From positions 92,417,178-92,481,177 of the forward strand of contig JAYESD010000011.1 of NCBI GenBank assembly GCA_036927565.1: 64,000 nt of DNA, read 5' to 3'. How positions within the stretch are numbered: position 1 is the first letter of the stretch; each line of letters starts with the position of its first letter. Below are positions 49,760-61,849 of this stretch, piece after piece. The position numbers and the translations under genes were made by a program. The notes under the pieces are model-generated. The model was not told the DNA's origin, ran no database searches, and saw nothing but the letters and a program-made list of their open reading frames with translations. Source of the DNA: Tuctoria greenei. Taxonomy: Eukaryota; Streptophyta; Magnoliopsida; Poales; Poaceae.

Positions 49760-51074
49760 TAATATCACGGAGGTGAGTCTGTAGTAACTTGAGGTGTATG
49801 TTATAGAGTCATTGTACATAGTTGGGTAGTTCCTCCGGGAGAACAGCCGGACCTTTACCGGAAGGTCCGCAAAGTTCATGCAACACTTGTCACAGTCTCA
49901 GGACTAAAAGTGTGGCAAGCTACCCAGGGTCAAACGAGAAATGAAACACGCTTAGCCTGGTTCCATACCCTAAGAGTGTACTTGTTTCCCCTGTACCCTG
50001 GACATATAATGAAAGACATCTTCATGTGAAACAGACTCCACGTGCATTTATTTTGCACAGGCTCAACATTTTTATTTTTCTCTTTCTTGTCTATAACAAA
50101 GACGTGCAATTTTTAAGAAATTTTAGTTCAACCGGTTCATATACGATTCGAGTTGTATTATCGATTCTTTTGGATTCAAATATTGTTCATGGCCCACTCG
50201 CCTGAATGTCGCCAAGCCAATCTTGGGCCGGAGTGTGCTATCGACTTAGCCTGGTCAAGCACCCTAAGTACGCAACTCTACCTACACCCTGGCAGGCCGA
50301 AGTAAGGCAGGTCCAAGTACAATTGGATCTGAAAGAAAAGACAACACATTCGGTTGTATTTAGAATGGCATTTGACCTAAAATTTTCTTGAAAATCGTAA
50401 GCCGCGACGAAGTTATAGGCAAGAAATGAATTTTACTATTTTTCTTGGCTTCAGTGTGCAGGAAAAATAAAAAATCTACGTTGATGGAGAAAAGTCGGAG
50501 CTAACAAAGCTCCGACTCCCCTAGATGGCTTGTAATCAATGTTAAGCATTGAAAACGAGCATCACCGGAGCAACCAAGCTCTGGTGAAGCTAGGGGGACC
50601 AGCCGTCGACGCTAAATAAAAGATGGTGAGAAGACCCCGCAAACGGAGTCTGCTGCCAACAAACTACGCGTTGGCAAAGGTCACTGCCGGAGCTACTAGC
50701 TCCGACACCCCGGAGGACTAGCTAACGATGCTCTACGAGTTGATAGGGACTATTGCCGGAGCTACTAAGCTCCGACGATAGACGATGCCGAAGCTTCTAA
50801 GCTCCGACAACCTCAGGGGCCTTCACTATCGAAGACTTCGGACCTACACTCTATAAGTTCGAAGCAAATGAGTCTTCAACAAAACACAATATCCTCTTGG
50901 TACATGTTCACAATCAAATTGTGTACATCTACCAGGGGGCCAAGTGAAGACAAAAGTGTTGAAGACAAAAAGTGAAATTCACAAAAATTCGGGGATTTCA
51001 TTCATCTGGAGACAAGGGATTACAAAATTGAGGAAGAAGAGGAGAGAACACAAGTGGGAACTACAGGGATTGTC
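49760..51074. other. Tat T2 spacer between pol and antisense ORF, with hairpins
   Basis: The spacer is noncoding. Two related blocks occur, CTTAGCCTGGTT...ACCCTAAGAG at about 49951 and CTTAGCCTGGTC...ACCCTAAGTA at about 50247. From 50493 to 50808 at least five inverted repeats of the type CGGAGCT-loop-AGCTCCG are packed together (10-base perfect arms at 50493-50517). They lie beyond the ends of both converging ORFs. Confidence 0.75.
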
Positions 51075-53545
51075 CTAGACCCTATGGAAGAATTGGGCGA
51101 CCTTCTGAGCAACCTCCGACACGTTGGCTCGGGCAGCTTCACCTTCTCCTTCAATGGGACCTTCAAGCACTGGGTCCAGAGGGAATTGGGGATTCCGGCT
51201 GGTGTAGCATGTCAGCACATATTCCGCGACGTTCTTCACCAGGGATTGCCCCTCAACCTCCAATTGGTCTGCGATGACGTCGTCCACCATGGAGAGTTTG
51301 CTACATGCCGAGCTCAACGCCTGCAACGCTAGGTCTGGCTCCGGCTCCGGATCATCCGGACGCACGGGACTGAAGCCCATCAGTGTCAGCGCGTCGTTGG
51401 CCTTGCCCAGGAACTCCCGAATCTGTAGGGAGTCCGCAGTCCTCAAGCCCTTCAATTCCTCCAGGGATCTTCTGGCCGCCACCAGTTCAGAATTCTCGCA
51501 AGCGAGGCACTCAACCTCTTTGATGTTTTGCTGGATCTTTTCAGCAACTCGCTTCTCGAGTTTTCCGAGCTCCTCCTCCCGGAGGTGGATCTTGTTCCGG
51601 CGGTCAACCAAGTCCTTCTCCCTGGCTCCCACTTTCTTCTCCCTGGCAGCAAGGGCACACTCTTGTTCGTAGAGCTCCCGCCCTCGCACCCAGGCCTTCT
51701 CCTCCTCCTCAGTGCAACGCTCTTCCAATTTCTTGCCGTGCTCCTCGAGGCCCTTGTCAGCCAGATCCACCTTTTCGGTGGGCTCCTCCTCCCTCCTCCG
51801 GACGTCATCCCGCAGCTCTAGGAGTTTCTACTCTTCATCTTTGAGCCATTTCTCCCTCTCTTCAAGTGCCTCACGACGCTTGATGGGTGTAGTGTTAATG
51901 GCCTCAAGCCTCTCTTGGCGTTCATCGGCCGCACTGTTAGCTGCTTTGGTCTGCTCATAAATCTCCCGGGATTGAGCGTCGAGGGCACGAGTCATACTCT
52001 CCCTATCATCCAATAATTTGCCCCAGTTTTCTAGGCGGACCTTCTCCCGCTTGATCCACTCTTTGTCATCCGCTAGCATCGATTGCGCCAGCTTGGTCTC
52101 GAAGTAGAGCCGGTTACGCCACCGCCTAAGGGTTTGGCGCTCCTCTTCAAGAGCCTTGCTGTCGTGGAAGAAGGCCAGTTGAACTTGACGCAGACTACAA
52201 CAGGCGTTGTCAATAGACAATGACAACGGGATTGGTTCCGGACCTGTTGGGTTCTCCTCCGCTGGTTCCAGCGGGTTTTCAGATACAAAAATTGGGTCCC
52301 ACTCCACAAGAGTGGTCCCCGAGTCTCCATGGCACTAGGGCCGTCTTCCGGGATGGCCTCAGTCGCCATCGAGGAAGGCCCCGCCGCCAGGTCTTCATTT
52401 GCCCCCTCAGGCAGGGGGCCAGCAACTTCACCAGGGCACTCCAGCTCAGCCGCGAGTACCTCCGACGTCATCACTTCCAGAACAGGTGTCGCTGGGGGCT
52501 CGAGCTCCGATGACTCTGCAACAACCGGCTCGGGAGCCGGAATATCTTCAACATCGACTGGCCCTGCGGCCGGAGCTCCAACAACGACCGGCTCTGCGGC
52601 CGGTGCTTCAGAGGTGGCCGACCCAACTGCCGGAACTTCCTCAACATCCGGCGCGCACGCCGGGACTTCAATCACCTCCGGCTCAACCGCCGGGGCTTTA
52701 ACAATTTCCGGTTCTGGCGCCGGAATTACAGCTTCCTCCGGCTCAACAGCAGGAGCTTCCATCATCTCAGCACCAGGACCTAGAGCTTCAACCTCCAGGA
52801 CAGGTGCCTCTGGCGCATCTTCTCTCCCGCGGTCCGGCGCTACCACGAGAGTCTCTGGGGATGAGTCGAGAACCATGACCACGACAGCTGGCGCTGGAGC
52901 TCTCGCAGCTTCAGCCACCGCTAGGGGCGGCATCGGGATAGGAGCAGAAGCTTCTGCCCTCACAGCTTCAGCTGCTGTGGCTGAGGGTGGAGCCTCACTC
53001 CTCTTCTTGGGAACGCTGCGGATGATGGACGAAGAAACTTAAAAAACAGTTACTACAACAAAACAACTGTCCAAGGTAAAGATTAAAAATTACCTTGGGA
53101 GACTTCCACACCAGCTTGCGCGGAACCTCTTTCCCGGGCGTTCTGGGCTGGTCATAGCCGCCGCCGGCGTGGAAGCTCCGGAAGGTCCCCCGAAACTCAT
53201 TGCAGCCACGGGCGTTTCCCTCATCGAGGCTCCCCTCGATCCGGAAGAACCTCCGGACCTAGAGGCCTCAACTGGCCCTGGTGCTGGAGTCGCATGACCA
53301 GAGCTAGCACTCCGGGAGGACCCCGCCGCGGGTACAGTCGCCGCGGTTGTAGAAGACCTCCCCCTCCGAGGAGAAGGAGCCAATGCAGAGGTGGCAGGCC
53401 TGACGGACCTTCCGTCGGTGTACTACAGCTTCCTCTTCCGGCTCAAGGGTTCGTCAGCCGGCTCCTTGCCCTTGCCGACGACCTCGACCCTTGGCTTCGG
53501 GGCAGGGTCGGAGCCACCTTCGGAAACCCCAGGGATCGCCACCAT
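51075..53545 (-). pseudogene. Tat T2 antisense extra ORF (coiled-coil protein)
   Basis: Read from ATG 53543-53545 the protein begins MVAIPGVSEGG and soon has PLSRKRKL, a basic nuclear-signal-like stretch. Then come an Ala/Pro/Glu region of about 14-residue repeats (APAVEPEVIEVPA-type, 52430-52800), a long charged coiled coil (about 51500-52200) and a C-terminal domain ending GEAARANVSEVAQKVAQFF. The reading is interrupted by a TAG about 53420, a frame change near 52290 and a TAG at 51828. Length would be about 820 residues. T3 at 61850-63171 is a second copy. Function unknown; I recognise no enzyme motif. Confidence 0.75.
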
Positions 53546-53549
53546 GGAG

Positions 53550-54010
53550 ATTGATCTTAGGCAACCCACATATGCGATCAAGAGTACTAACACGTGTGAG
53601 ATGATCTAAGCCTACATGACTAAGTCTACGATGCGAAAAATATAAGTCCATTGAATCATTATCAACTAGACACCCATGATTAGAGGATGACATATCAAAA
53701 TCAGCTTTAAAAACTCTTTCGAATTGAGACATATTAAAAATAAGCTCACCATTTGAAGCTACAACCTTGCAACAATTTTTAGAGAACTTTACTTCTAGAT
53801 TTTCGTCTAGTAATTGTGAAACGGAAAACAAGTTGTATTCCAATTTTTTAAAAACTGCCACATCCTTCAAAATGCTGTGTTTATTTACTCTAACCAAACC
53901 CTTAGCAATTATAGAAGTTGAAGAATTATCAGCAAACGTAACATTTTCTACACGTGACACAAAAGAGAGAGAAAAACCATGCTTTGTTACCGATCATGTG
54001 GCGTGAGCAA
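53550..54010 (-). pseudogene. pol: Sirevirus protease end and pre-integrase domain
   Basis: WIVGSSCSRHMIGNK (about 53965-54010) aligns with the copia protease active site, but Asp-Ser-Gly has become Gly-Ser-Ser, so it is catalytically dead. Next come NLFSVSQLLDENLEVKF, YFSHRRLSHVGLDHLTRVS and a break at about 53550, where the antisense ORF of Tat T2 begins. Confidence 0.82.
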
Positions 54011-54700
54011 CTTGAACCCACAATCCAAATGTTCTCCTTCCTCGAGTGTGTAACCTACACAGAAGCATAATACGTCGATGAATCAATACTGGGGTTAGTC
54101 AAAAGGCATTTAGGAATCTAGTACTGAGTCACACGACATTCAGCAAGAATAGCACGCAAAAGCTGAGACAAAAACAACAGGTCTATGATCCAAACTTTGA
54201 GAATTTTTGTACCCAACTACTAACCTACGAGGTGTTACATGTGTAGCACAAAAATCAGTAGGTTTAAGAGCAAACTTTGCATGTTTATGACTCATTACAG
54301 CAGGTTGCGAGTTACATTCGATTCAACGTGAGGAGCAAATTTTGCATGATTGTTATAAGATCTAGCTAGCATTGTTTCCATTTTCTGTTGTTTAGCTAGT
54401 CTATAACAAAAATCTATGACATGACCATCTCCACCACAGTAGGTACAGTAAAATTTAATCTTATGTTCACGTCGAGATGAGCAAGCAACATGTTTATTAG
54501 AAATCAAATGAGACAACACTCCTGTAGATTTGAAAATCACTTCTTTTTATTTAGGAACTGTAATTAAACCACTTCCTAGTTATTTAACAACCTTAGGTGG
54601 ATGTGACTTAGCATGAGCATGAGAATCAAATCCTAAACCAGTTTTATTGCAAGTCTTATAGGAATTCAGCAGCAATTCATATTTTAATTCCCATTACAAA
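54011..54700 (-). pseudogene. gag: Sirevirus gag C-terminal zinc knuckle region
   Basis: CTYCGGDGHVIDFC (54295-54540 piece) is an intact CX2CX4HX4C knuckle, followed by RLAKQQKMETMLA. Flanking sequence has many stops. Confidence 0.75.
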
Positions 54701-56337
54701 ATCGCTCTAGTGTCCTATGCATGTCATCAAGTTTAGTAGACAAGTCTAGGCAGTTTTCACATGAAGTTTTTCCTTTTAACTTGCAATTAGAACAAAATTT
54801 AACTTCATGAAAACGTAAAGCATTGTTCAAAACAGAAATTTCATTCATAGCATCATGTAATTTTTTTATTAAGATCATCACAGTTAGAACAATGCAAATC
54901 AATTGTTGAACAGCTAGCATCTTTCAAGTTTTTATCATTAAGTGCAGCTAGCTTTCTATTTTTTTTTTCAATTTCTAACTCAAGTTTATCAAGTGTGGAG
55001 GTGTGTGCACTTCTTAGGGAAGACAATTGTTCATAGATTATCTCACAAGAGGAACAATAATCATCACTAGGAATCAAATATTTCAAACGATTAATTTTAG
55101 ATTCTAGTGATTCAATTTTAATAGCATTCTCCATGAGTTTTTTGTCCTTTTTCTTAAGTATAACAATGGCACAAGAAATAGCATAACACAATTCTACGCA
55201 ACTGGGACATACCTCTTCATCGTCGCTGTTGTGTTCTGCCTCCTCCATACTTGATCTTGAGTTGCTCGCCATGAAGCACATATTTGCTAAATTCTTTTCA
55301 TCTTCATCACTTTCGATGTCCACATCACTTGAGCCAAGTTCTTGAAGTGCGCAGACAAAACTGTTTACCAATTGGCGACCTGTAAAATCCTTCTTCTTCT
55401 TCTTGTTGTTGTTGTTTGCAGATGATACTTGAATTTTGCTTGCTTCTCATTACGGGGAGTAGAACCTGAAAGGTTAGGGCAACTTGTATAAAAATGTCCA
55501 AATTCACCGCATTTGAAGCATCGTTGAGGTCCACCACTTCCTCTCCTTCTAGTTCTCACATTTTGCAATGCTTTCGAGAACCGAGTAGAGAGAAGTGCTA
55601 GCTCCTCCCGTAGAAATTTTTCAATATGTTAAAGGGTTAAAGGGGACAGCAAAGCAAGTGTATAACACGATGAAGATTGGCTAGACCTAGGCATGTCACG
55701 TTGTGAAACAAATGCAAGAGACTTGTTGGGGGTTTTTACGTGATATTATGTCAATTTCATGAGTTTTTAACTTAGAATATAGCACATCTAAAGTAAGTGT
55801 ACTCATAACAGTAGATTCACGAATAGATGTAACTTTTATCTCCCAAATCGACATGTCTAATGCACTTAACAATTGCCTAGCATTCTCAGCATTTGAAAAA
55901 TTAACATTGACACTACACAAGTAGCTGAGAATTTTATTAAAGCGAGCAAATAGATCATCGATGGACTCACCCAATTACATCTCAAAGCGCATGTACTCCA
56001 TTTTGAACATGTACTGCCTTACCACCTTGATTGTGTTGGATCCTTTGTGGTAGTCACAAAGTTCTTTCCACACATTGTATGCATATCAGAGGCGTGCAAC
56101 ACGATCGAAGTCGCTTTGAGTCAATCCTTGTATGATCAAATTACGAGCCTTGTTATTGTTGTTGACATCTCTCATGTTCGAAGCCGTAACTTGATCGTTT
56201 GATGTCATGTGAAAGGGCTTGTACACCTTTTCCCATATGGAGAAGCCTTGCACCTGTATGTAAGCCTCCATCCATGCCTTCCAAACCTGAAAATCAATAC
56301 CATTGAACAGACAAGGTTTTGCAGAGTATTTCTCCAT
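54684..56337 (-). pseudogene. gag: Sirevirus gag: capsid, zinc knuckle and coiled coil
   Basis: The capsid starts MEKYSAKPCLFNGIDFQVWK at 56337 with AYIQVQGFSIWEKV, then GESIDDLFARFNKIL. A knuckle RCFKCGEFGHFYTSC is at about 55480-55530, and a long coiled coil (IKIESLESKINRLK, LDKLELEIEKKNRKL) lies at 54853-55371, with Cys pairs such as CPSC, CSSC, CSNC. The large Cys-pair coiled coil is typical of Sirevirus gag. Frame changes occur near 56040-56090, 55600 and 55360. Confidence 0.83.
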
Positions 56338-56383
56338 GTCGATTAGTCAAAAAATGTGCAATTCACAAAGATTAGAGCACCGT

Positions 56384-56395
56384 GGATCTGATACA
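56384..56395 (-). promoter_or_regulatory. primer-binding site, degenerate
   Basis: TGTATCAGATCC on minus; the expected TGGTATCAGAGC with changes. It lies a few bases from the LTR. Confidence 0.65.
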
Positions 56396-56398
56396 AAT

Positions 56399-58138
56399 TA
56401 TAGGATTGAAGAGCACATGAAAATCTACCAGAGAAGGTGGGGGTGAATGGTAGATTAAAACTTTTTCAGCGGAAGCAACGAAAACTCGTTGGCAGAAAAT
56501 TGTTCTGTTAAAGAAACCGTGTGTGCAACTATTTTCAACATGTTCAACCATGACAAAACAAGTATAGATTGTAAATAATAAATTCAGGGAACCAATGCAA
56601 CAAGAATCACGTGAAAACACTAAGTAGAACTTGAGTTATGCTCAAAAGACTAGACGAAGGTCAATCTATTATACCCAATTTAAAAACAGATCTGCAATGC
56701 TGCAAAGAAACTCGTGTAGATCAAAAATCACAAATCCAATGACCGTGAAATTTTCATAGATGATAGAGAATCAAGTTTCCAAGACAAACCAAAAAGAATC
56801 ACGCCAATTGTATCTGAAAAAGGCAAGTTAGGATCGAAATACCAAAGTAACATTGGTCAGCCCAGAAACTCGGCGAGAAAAACTTGTCTGAAACAAGTCG
56901 GACGAACAAGGCACAAAAGATCATCTAAAACAGCCCAAAGTCATCTTACCACGAGCTCTGGCGTCCCTTGCTTATATAACCAACCTTACGACCAACCCAA
57001 TCCTAACTAAGACTCTAATCCTACTCAATGTCAATCAAAATTTTCCATAACTGCTCAAGACTCTTCGATACACAGATAGAAGCAATCTTAGGAACGTCCT
57101 AAACATTTCTAAAACAAATCAACTTCGTGACCCAAATAAAATCTAACAAGAACTAAAACGAAACCTTCCATACATGAACCATAACCACCTCAGCCGCAGC
57201 CTGAGGCATAATCCAGCCGGTTGGACCGTTCCGATCACATCTTCACATCCACTTCTCTTAATTATGCCTTGGAACAATATATCCACATTCATTCAGCCCT
57301 TGCATACGTGCAAACAATTTCCAACGACGTCCACGATACCTTTATATGCATTATTCTTGACCAAAACATGCTGTGTGACCTTCCCGATCAACTCAACCAC
57401 AATTCCTCCGAACTTGGTTGTTGAACCTCATCTTCTCCCTAAAACTAGTTCAATAGATCCCATCACCAGCCATGTCTTGACCTCAAGCAACACTTGCACA
57501 TGAATAAACAACAATTCTTTGCGAGCCCAAGTCCACGACTTGACTCCCGTTAGTCCGAGAAACACAACGCCTTACGTGAGCACGTCATATAAACATGTTG
57601 CAAACCATAGCAAAATATTAGCCATTATAATCAACCATAACACATAAAAAATTTAGTAAGAGAATACTAAGCAAACTTTCCATAAGACAAAAAGCAAGTT
57701 TGAACATTGTAAGTTTGAACAAATTATATTATCGAATACACCAAAAGTGCTGCAATGTAAAGGCAAAAGGTCGAACATTCCAATACGAAACTCACGTGAA
57801 AATCACATGTCGATAAGTTCGGACAGTCCTATCCAAGTAATGAGTAAATGTTACTCCTGAAAACACATTTGTAAAGATTGACCGTGTCGACTCACGTGCA
57901 GCTCACGTGGCTGAAAGTTTGCACAGTCCAAAGCGTGAAACACGTGCAACTCACGTTAGAGAAAGTTCGTACAATCCGAATTCATCGAGGGTAATGTTAC
58001 TCCCAAAATGTACTGAGATAAGTTCAGACAGTGTGTATTAGGGTGTATCGTGGTGTATCGGTGTAAGCTCAAAACTTTGAATGTAAACCTTCACATTTAG
58101 TCTAATTGCCAATGTATTCAACACACATAGATCTCACA
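56399..58138 (-). repeat. 5' LTR of Sirevirus (S1 family)
   Basis: 1740 bases, homologous to 2789-3386 plus 9869-10969. TATATAAGC on the minus strand is at about 56973-56981. U3 (to 58138, ending TAGATCTCACA) has its own motif set between about 57790 and 58050: GTTCGGACAGTCC-like and CACGTGCAACTCACGT-like repeats. Confidence 0.8.
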
Positions 58139-59825
58139 GCTTTTAGCTCAGTGGTCAGGTTATGCATGATGTCTCTTACCGAGTTTCCTTCAAACAGTGT
58201 GTCGGCTACACATTGTCTCCGCCCTCGACTATGTTGGAATAGGGATGGTAACAAACCCCCGAGGCATGACCACCCAACAAGCTAGACTCCCATAAACTTG
58301 CTATCAAGCCATCTCTGATTGTAACCGATGTGGGCATATTGAACAACTGTTTGTAAGATGCATCAACCGGAAGTTCCAACCCATGCCACAGGCGGCGAGG
58401 GTGCACCCATGAATACAATCGACACCGGATAAGCTACATGCGATTGAACTTTTCCAAGTTTAAAAAGCCAAGGCCTCCAAACTATAATCGCCAGCAGATC
58501 GCGGACAATTTAACCTTACACCTCCCACCGTGCAACTGCTAATCCCCAACCTAGAAGAAGCGATAAAGAATTTTGTCAATGTCTTTGAGAAATCTCTTCG
58601 GTACTTCGGTACACGGAGGGTAGATATACTGTAGATGGGCACTGCACTCAAGACTAAATGCACCAGTTCTCTCAGGCCTGCTAGATTGAGGAGGCGCCCT
58701 TTCCACACGGCCAGCTTGGTCCCGACTCGGTCTTGGATTGGTTGGAGGTGGGAGTTACATAACTGCTCCATGGTCTGTGGCATACCGAGTTAAGTGATGG
58801 GGAAGGAGACCATCTGTATGGCAAAGTGTGATAATACTTGTTGAATATCAATAGCTTGGCAATAGATAGACACAAACATACTTTTTTTCCACATTCACCC
58901 GGAGCCCTGTTGCGTCTCCAAACTGCTGTAACAAGTCCAAGGTAGTTTGTACTTCCTCTCAGATAGGGTTGAGGAATAAGATCACATCATTCACATACAA
59001 TGACATCCTTTGCCTCGCTAGGTTAGTTGCAAGAGGACTTAGGGTACCTTGCCTTATGGCCTCCAAGAAAAGATGCTGCAAAGTGTCAATTGCCAGAACA
59101 AAGATATGTGGAGATATTGGGTCACCTTGGCGCAATCTACGGCGATGCACAATTGAAGGACCTTCGTTCCCATTTAATCGGACACTTGATGATCTCATCG
59201 ACCACACGGCAGAGAGGCAGTCACACCATCGATGTGGGAAGCCCCGACATTGCAAAATGTCAAGAAGATAAGCCCATGAAATAGTGTCAAATGCCTTTGG
59301 TATGTCTAGTTTGAGTAGCAAGGTTAGTCTCTGGTTCTGGTGACAGGATCTGGCAACATTCAGGACAAATAAGAAGTTGTCATGGATGCTCCAACCTTTG
59401 ATTGAGGCGCTCTGTGCCTGAGAGACAAGCCCATTGATCTAGCAAGCCAGCCTACTCGTCAACACCATGGAGAGGAGATTTTCGATGAAATGCACTAGGC
59501 TAATGGGGCGGTGATCTCATGGCATTTGGGGATCCTCTTCTTAGGTATTAGCCAAATGGTAGCTGTGTTAAGGTGCGGGAGGGGTCCACCCTGGAGAGAA
59601 TGAAAACTCTGGAAACTTGCCATTATGTCATGTTTGACTATAGTCTAGCACTTATTGTAAAAAGCTCCTACGAATCCATCAGGCGTTGGCACCTTGTGTG
59701 ACGATAGTTCACTGATAGCCTTGCTAACATTATGATTAGTGAATAATTTAGTAAAACTGGTGTTTTTATTTCTTAACGTCTACATGTCATCCAAGAAATG
59801 AATGCTAGACATGCGGTTGGCATTA
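58139..59825 (-). mobile_element. second L1-type LINE fragment
   Basis: Minus-strand coding remnants: PTPDGFVGAFYNKC (about 59680), LNTATIWLIPKKR (about 59570), LLKLDIPKAFDTISWAYL (59290), LRQGDPISPHIFVLAIDTL (59110), MSLYVNDVILFLNP (58980) and LWHGLELPVDASYKQLF (58360). The RT motif that should read (F/Y)ADD is YVND, so one catalytic Asp is gone. The piece ends against the Sirevirus LTR at 58139. Confidence 0.85.
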
Positions 59826-60744
59826 GGCTAACCTAAGCCAAAGCAATACGAGTTCCGCTAGCGCACGAGAAAAACCGTTGTAGCATTTCACCCCAAGAGT
59901 ATTCCCTAGGGTATCATTTTTGTTTTGTACCAATGGAAGGTAAGTGAAGTGTGGCTAAATCATGGGTAGAGTAGGATGATCTAGTGAGGATTCTAATAGG
60001 ATGGATAAATGATAGAATTGGGTAGTGTAACACACACCTAAGCAATATACTCTAAGGGGTAAGGTTGTCTTAGTGAAGGTTAAGTTACGAGATGGGACTA
60101 CTCCTACTGTGCTCTAATTACTCATATACATATCCTAAAAATGTATAAATGAACATGTTAATTGTGAATACTAGAGTTTAGTGGTCCAACACATCGGGAA
60201 CGGGTGTACCTCTAGCAAAACCAGAATGATTCCCACTAAAATCATGTGGCGTAGCCGAACGTGGGGGAGTGCGAAGGACAGACAGGACTGTCACCACCTG
60301 TCGCCTACCCCTATAACTCGTGGGTCTAAAGACATCAGACACTACTTAACTATCTAAATACCACGCTTACATGTTAAGTAAGTACCTTAAGAGCTGTGGT
60401 ACAAATATCTATCTAAGGTAATGACTAACCTAAACATTGTCGAACCAAATGTTGGGACCAAGCATTAACTTATTCATATTAACATAATCATGTTATTACC
60501 TAATCAGACTATAGTGGAGGTATATGATGTTTATAAGAATATAATAAGGACATTGGTACCAAATATTAATAACACCTACACCTATCACATACATGGACTC
60601 TACAACCAAACTAGAAACCCTTTACCCAAGTATATGAATAAAGAGAGACTAATAATAATATTATTAATAAGCATAAAGTCACAAAAGAAAGAAAAGATAC
60701 ATGAGCCATACCTTTCCCAATTTGGACATGGGACTAGAGCCTCC
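59826..60744. other. noncoding, possibly LTR sequence
   Basis: AT-rich in the second half (about 60380-60720). I see no coding domain. Its continuity with the duplicated blocks that follow suggests an LTR, but I could not find its start or a target duplication. Confidence 0.4.
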
Positions 60745-61842
60745 TCTCTACAGCCTAACCTCCACTAAGGACTAAGAGAACTAGTGTATACAGTGGAGTG
60801 AATACTCAAGTGGTTGTGTTGAAGTTAGGAGTGAGGGGTCCTATTTATACACGAAGTTCAGTCGGTTCCCACCATCTTTTGCGTGCGAATCAGTCCTCAC
60901 CGCCATCAGGGAGCCACATGAGAGAGCCACGTGCCAGTTGACTAAGAATGGTGCCCAGACCAAGTCGGTCGCGCCAGGGGGTCGGCCGACCTGGTCCTGG
61001 CCCGTGCTTAGTTGTGCTTTCTCCTGGTGACTGGCTGCCCGTGCTCAGTTGTGCTTTCTCCTGGTGACTGGCTGTTGGGCCCTAGTTCCACCCCGCATGA
61101 ATCAACGTTGGAGCCCCTTAGATATGTCTGGGAATGGGTTCATGGATCCATGTGATGCCACAGACCATTGCGTTATTGGCCGGGATGTCACTTTTTAGTA
61201 TTGATGCCTTCATTTCTCCTCATTACTGCAACAAAATACCTGCATGCCCAATTCTCCAAGTACAAGTGGACTTATGTTAAATGTGATAGTGATGTGTACA
61301 AGAAATATTTATTCTCTCACATAATTGAGTTATATTGATGGTCGAAATTGGTATATAACGACCGTCAACAAGAGGTTGCTCTCTACAGCCTAACCCACAC
61401 TAAGGACTAAGAGAACTAGTGTATACAATGGAGTGAGTGCTCAAGTGGTGCATGTTGAAGTGAGGGGTGAGGAGTCCTATTGATACAAAAGGTTCCGTTG
61501 GTTCTCGCCATCTTTTGTGCGTGAATCAGTTCACAACACCATCAAAGAGCCATAGGAGAGCGTCACATGACGGTTGACCGAGAATAGCGCCCAGAAAAAG
61601 TCGTCCAAGCTAGGGGGTTGACCGACCTGATCCTGACCCCTCCTCAATTGTGCTTTCTCCTAGTGATTGACTGGTGGGTCCTATTCCCATCCCGCGTGAA
61701 TCAACATTGGATACCCTCAGATACGCCTGCGAATGGGTTCATGGATCCATGTGATGTCACATGTCATCGCGTGATTGGCTAGGATGTCACTTTTTAGTAT
61801 TGCTCTCCTCATTTCTCTTCATTTCTGCAATAAAATACCTGC
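60745..61842. repeat. direct duplication of a 0.5-kb block
   Basis: 60745-61244 and 61380-61842 both run from CTCTACAGCCTAACC... through ...GATGTCACTTTTTAGTATTG to ...AAATACCTGCA. They differ at many positions, so the duplication is old. The first copy also contains a 37-base perfect-but-one tandem duplication (61000-61036, 61037-61073). The 135 bases between copies include an inverted repeat TTGATGGTCGAAAT / ATAACGACCGTCAA (about 61335-61370). Confidence 0.75.
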
Positions 61843-61849
61843 AGCTAGT

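Larger units (their letters stand above)
45161..53545 (+). mobile_element. Tat-lineage Ty3/gypsy element T2 with antisense ORF, without LTRs
   Basis: Plus-strand order: gag C-terminus, protease, RT, RNase H, archaeal-type RNase H, integrase; then a spacer and, on the opposite strand, a long extra ORF. Dual RNase H and an antisense ORF after pol are established traits of Tat elements (Grande, Retand and relatives). Both LTRs are absent: the left end begins in gag beside the CACTA sequence and the right end is at the ORF's start codon beside Sirevirus sequence. Confidence 0.88.
53546..56395 (-). mobile_element. Sirevirus (S1 family), 5' half of internal region
   Basis: Primer site, gag and protease up to the pre-integrase domain lie on the minus strand, ending at LDRICGLPKINL (about 53550) where Tat T2 begins. 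Its LTR is the same family as that of S1. It contains exactly the domains absent from 10970-14455. Confidence 0.8.

Noticed and set aside
52220..53042. Long plus-strand frames opposite the Tat antisense ORF (Ser/Ala/Gly-rich)
   Set aside because: Simple composition produces open frames on both strands here; the minus frame is supported by T3 and by the coiled coil.
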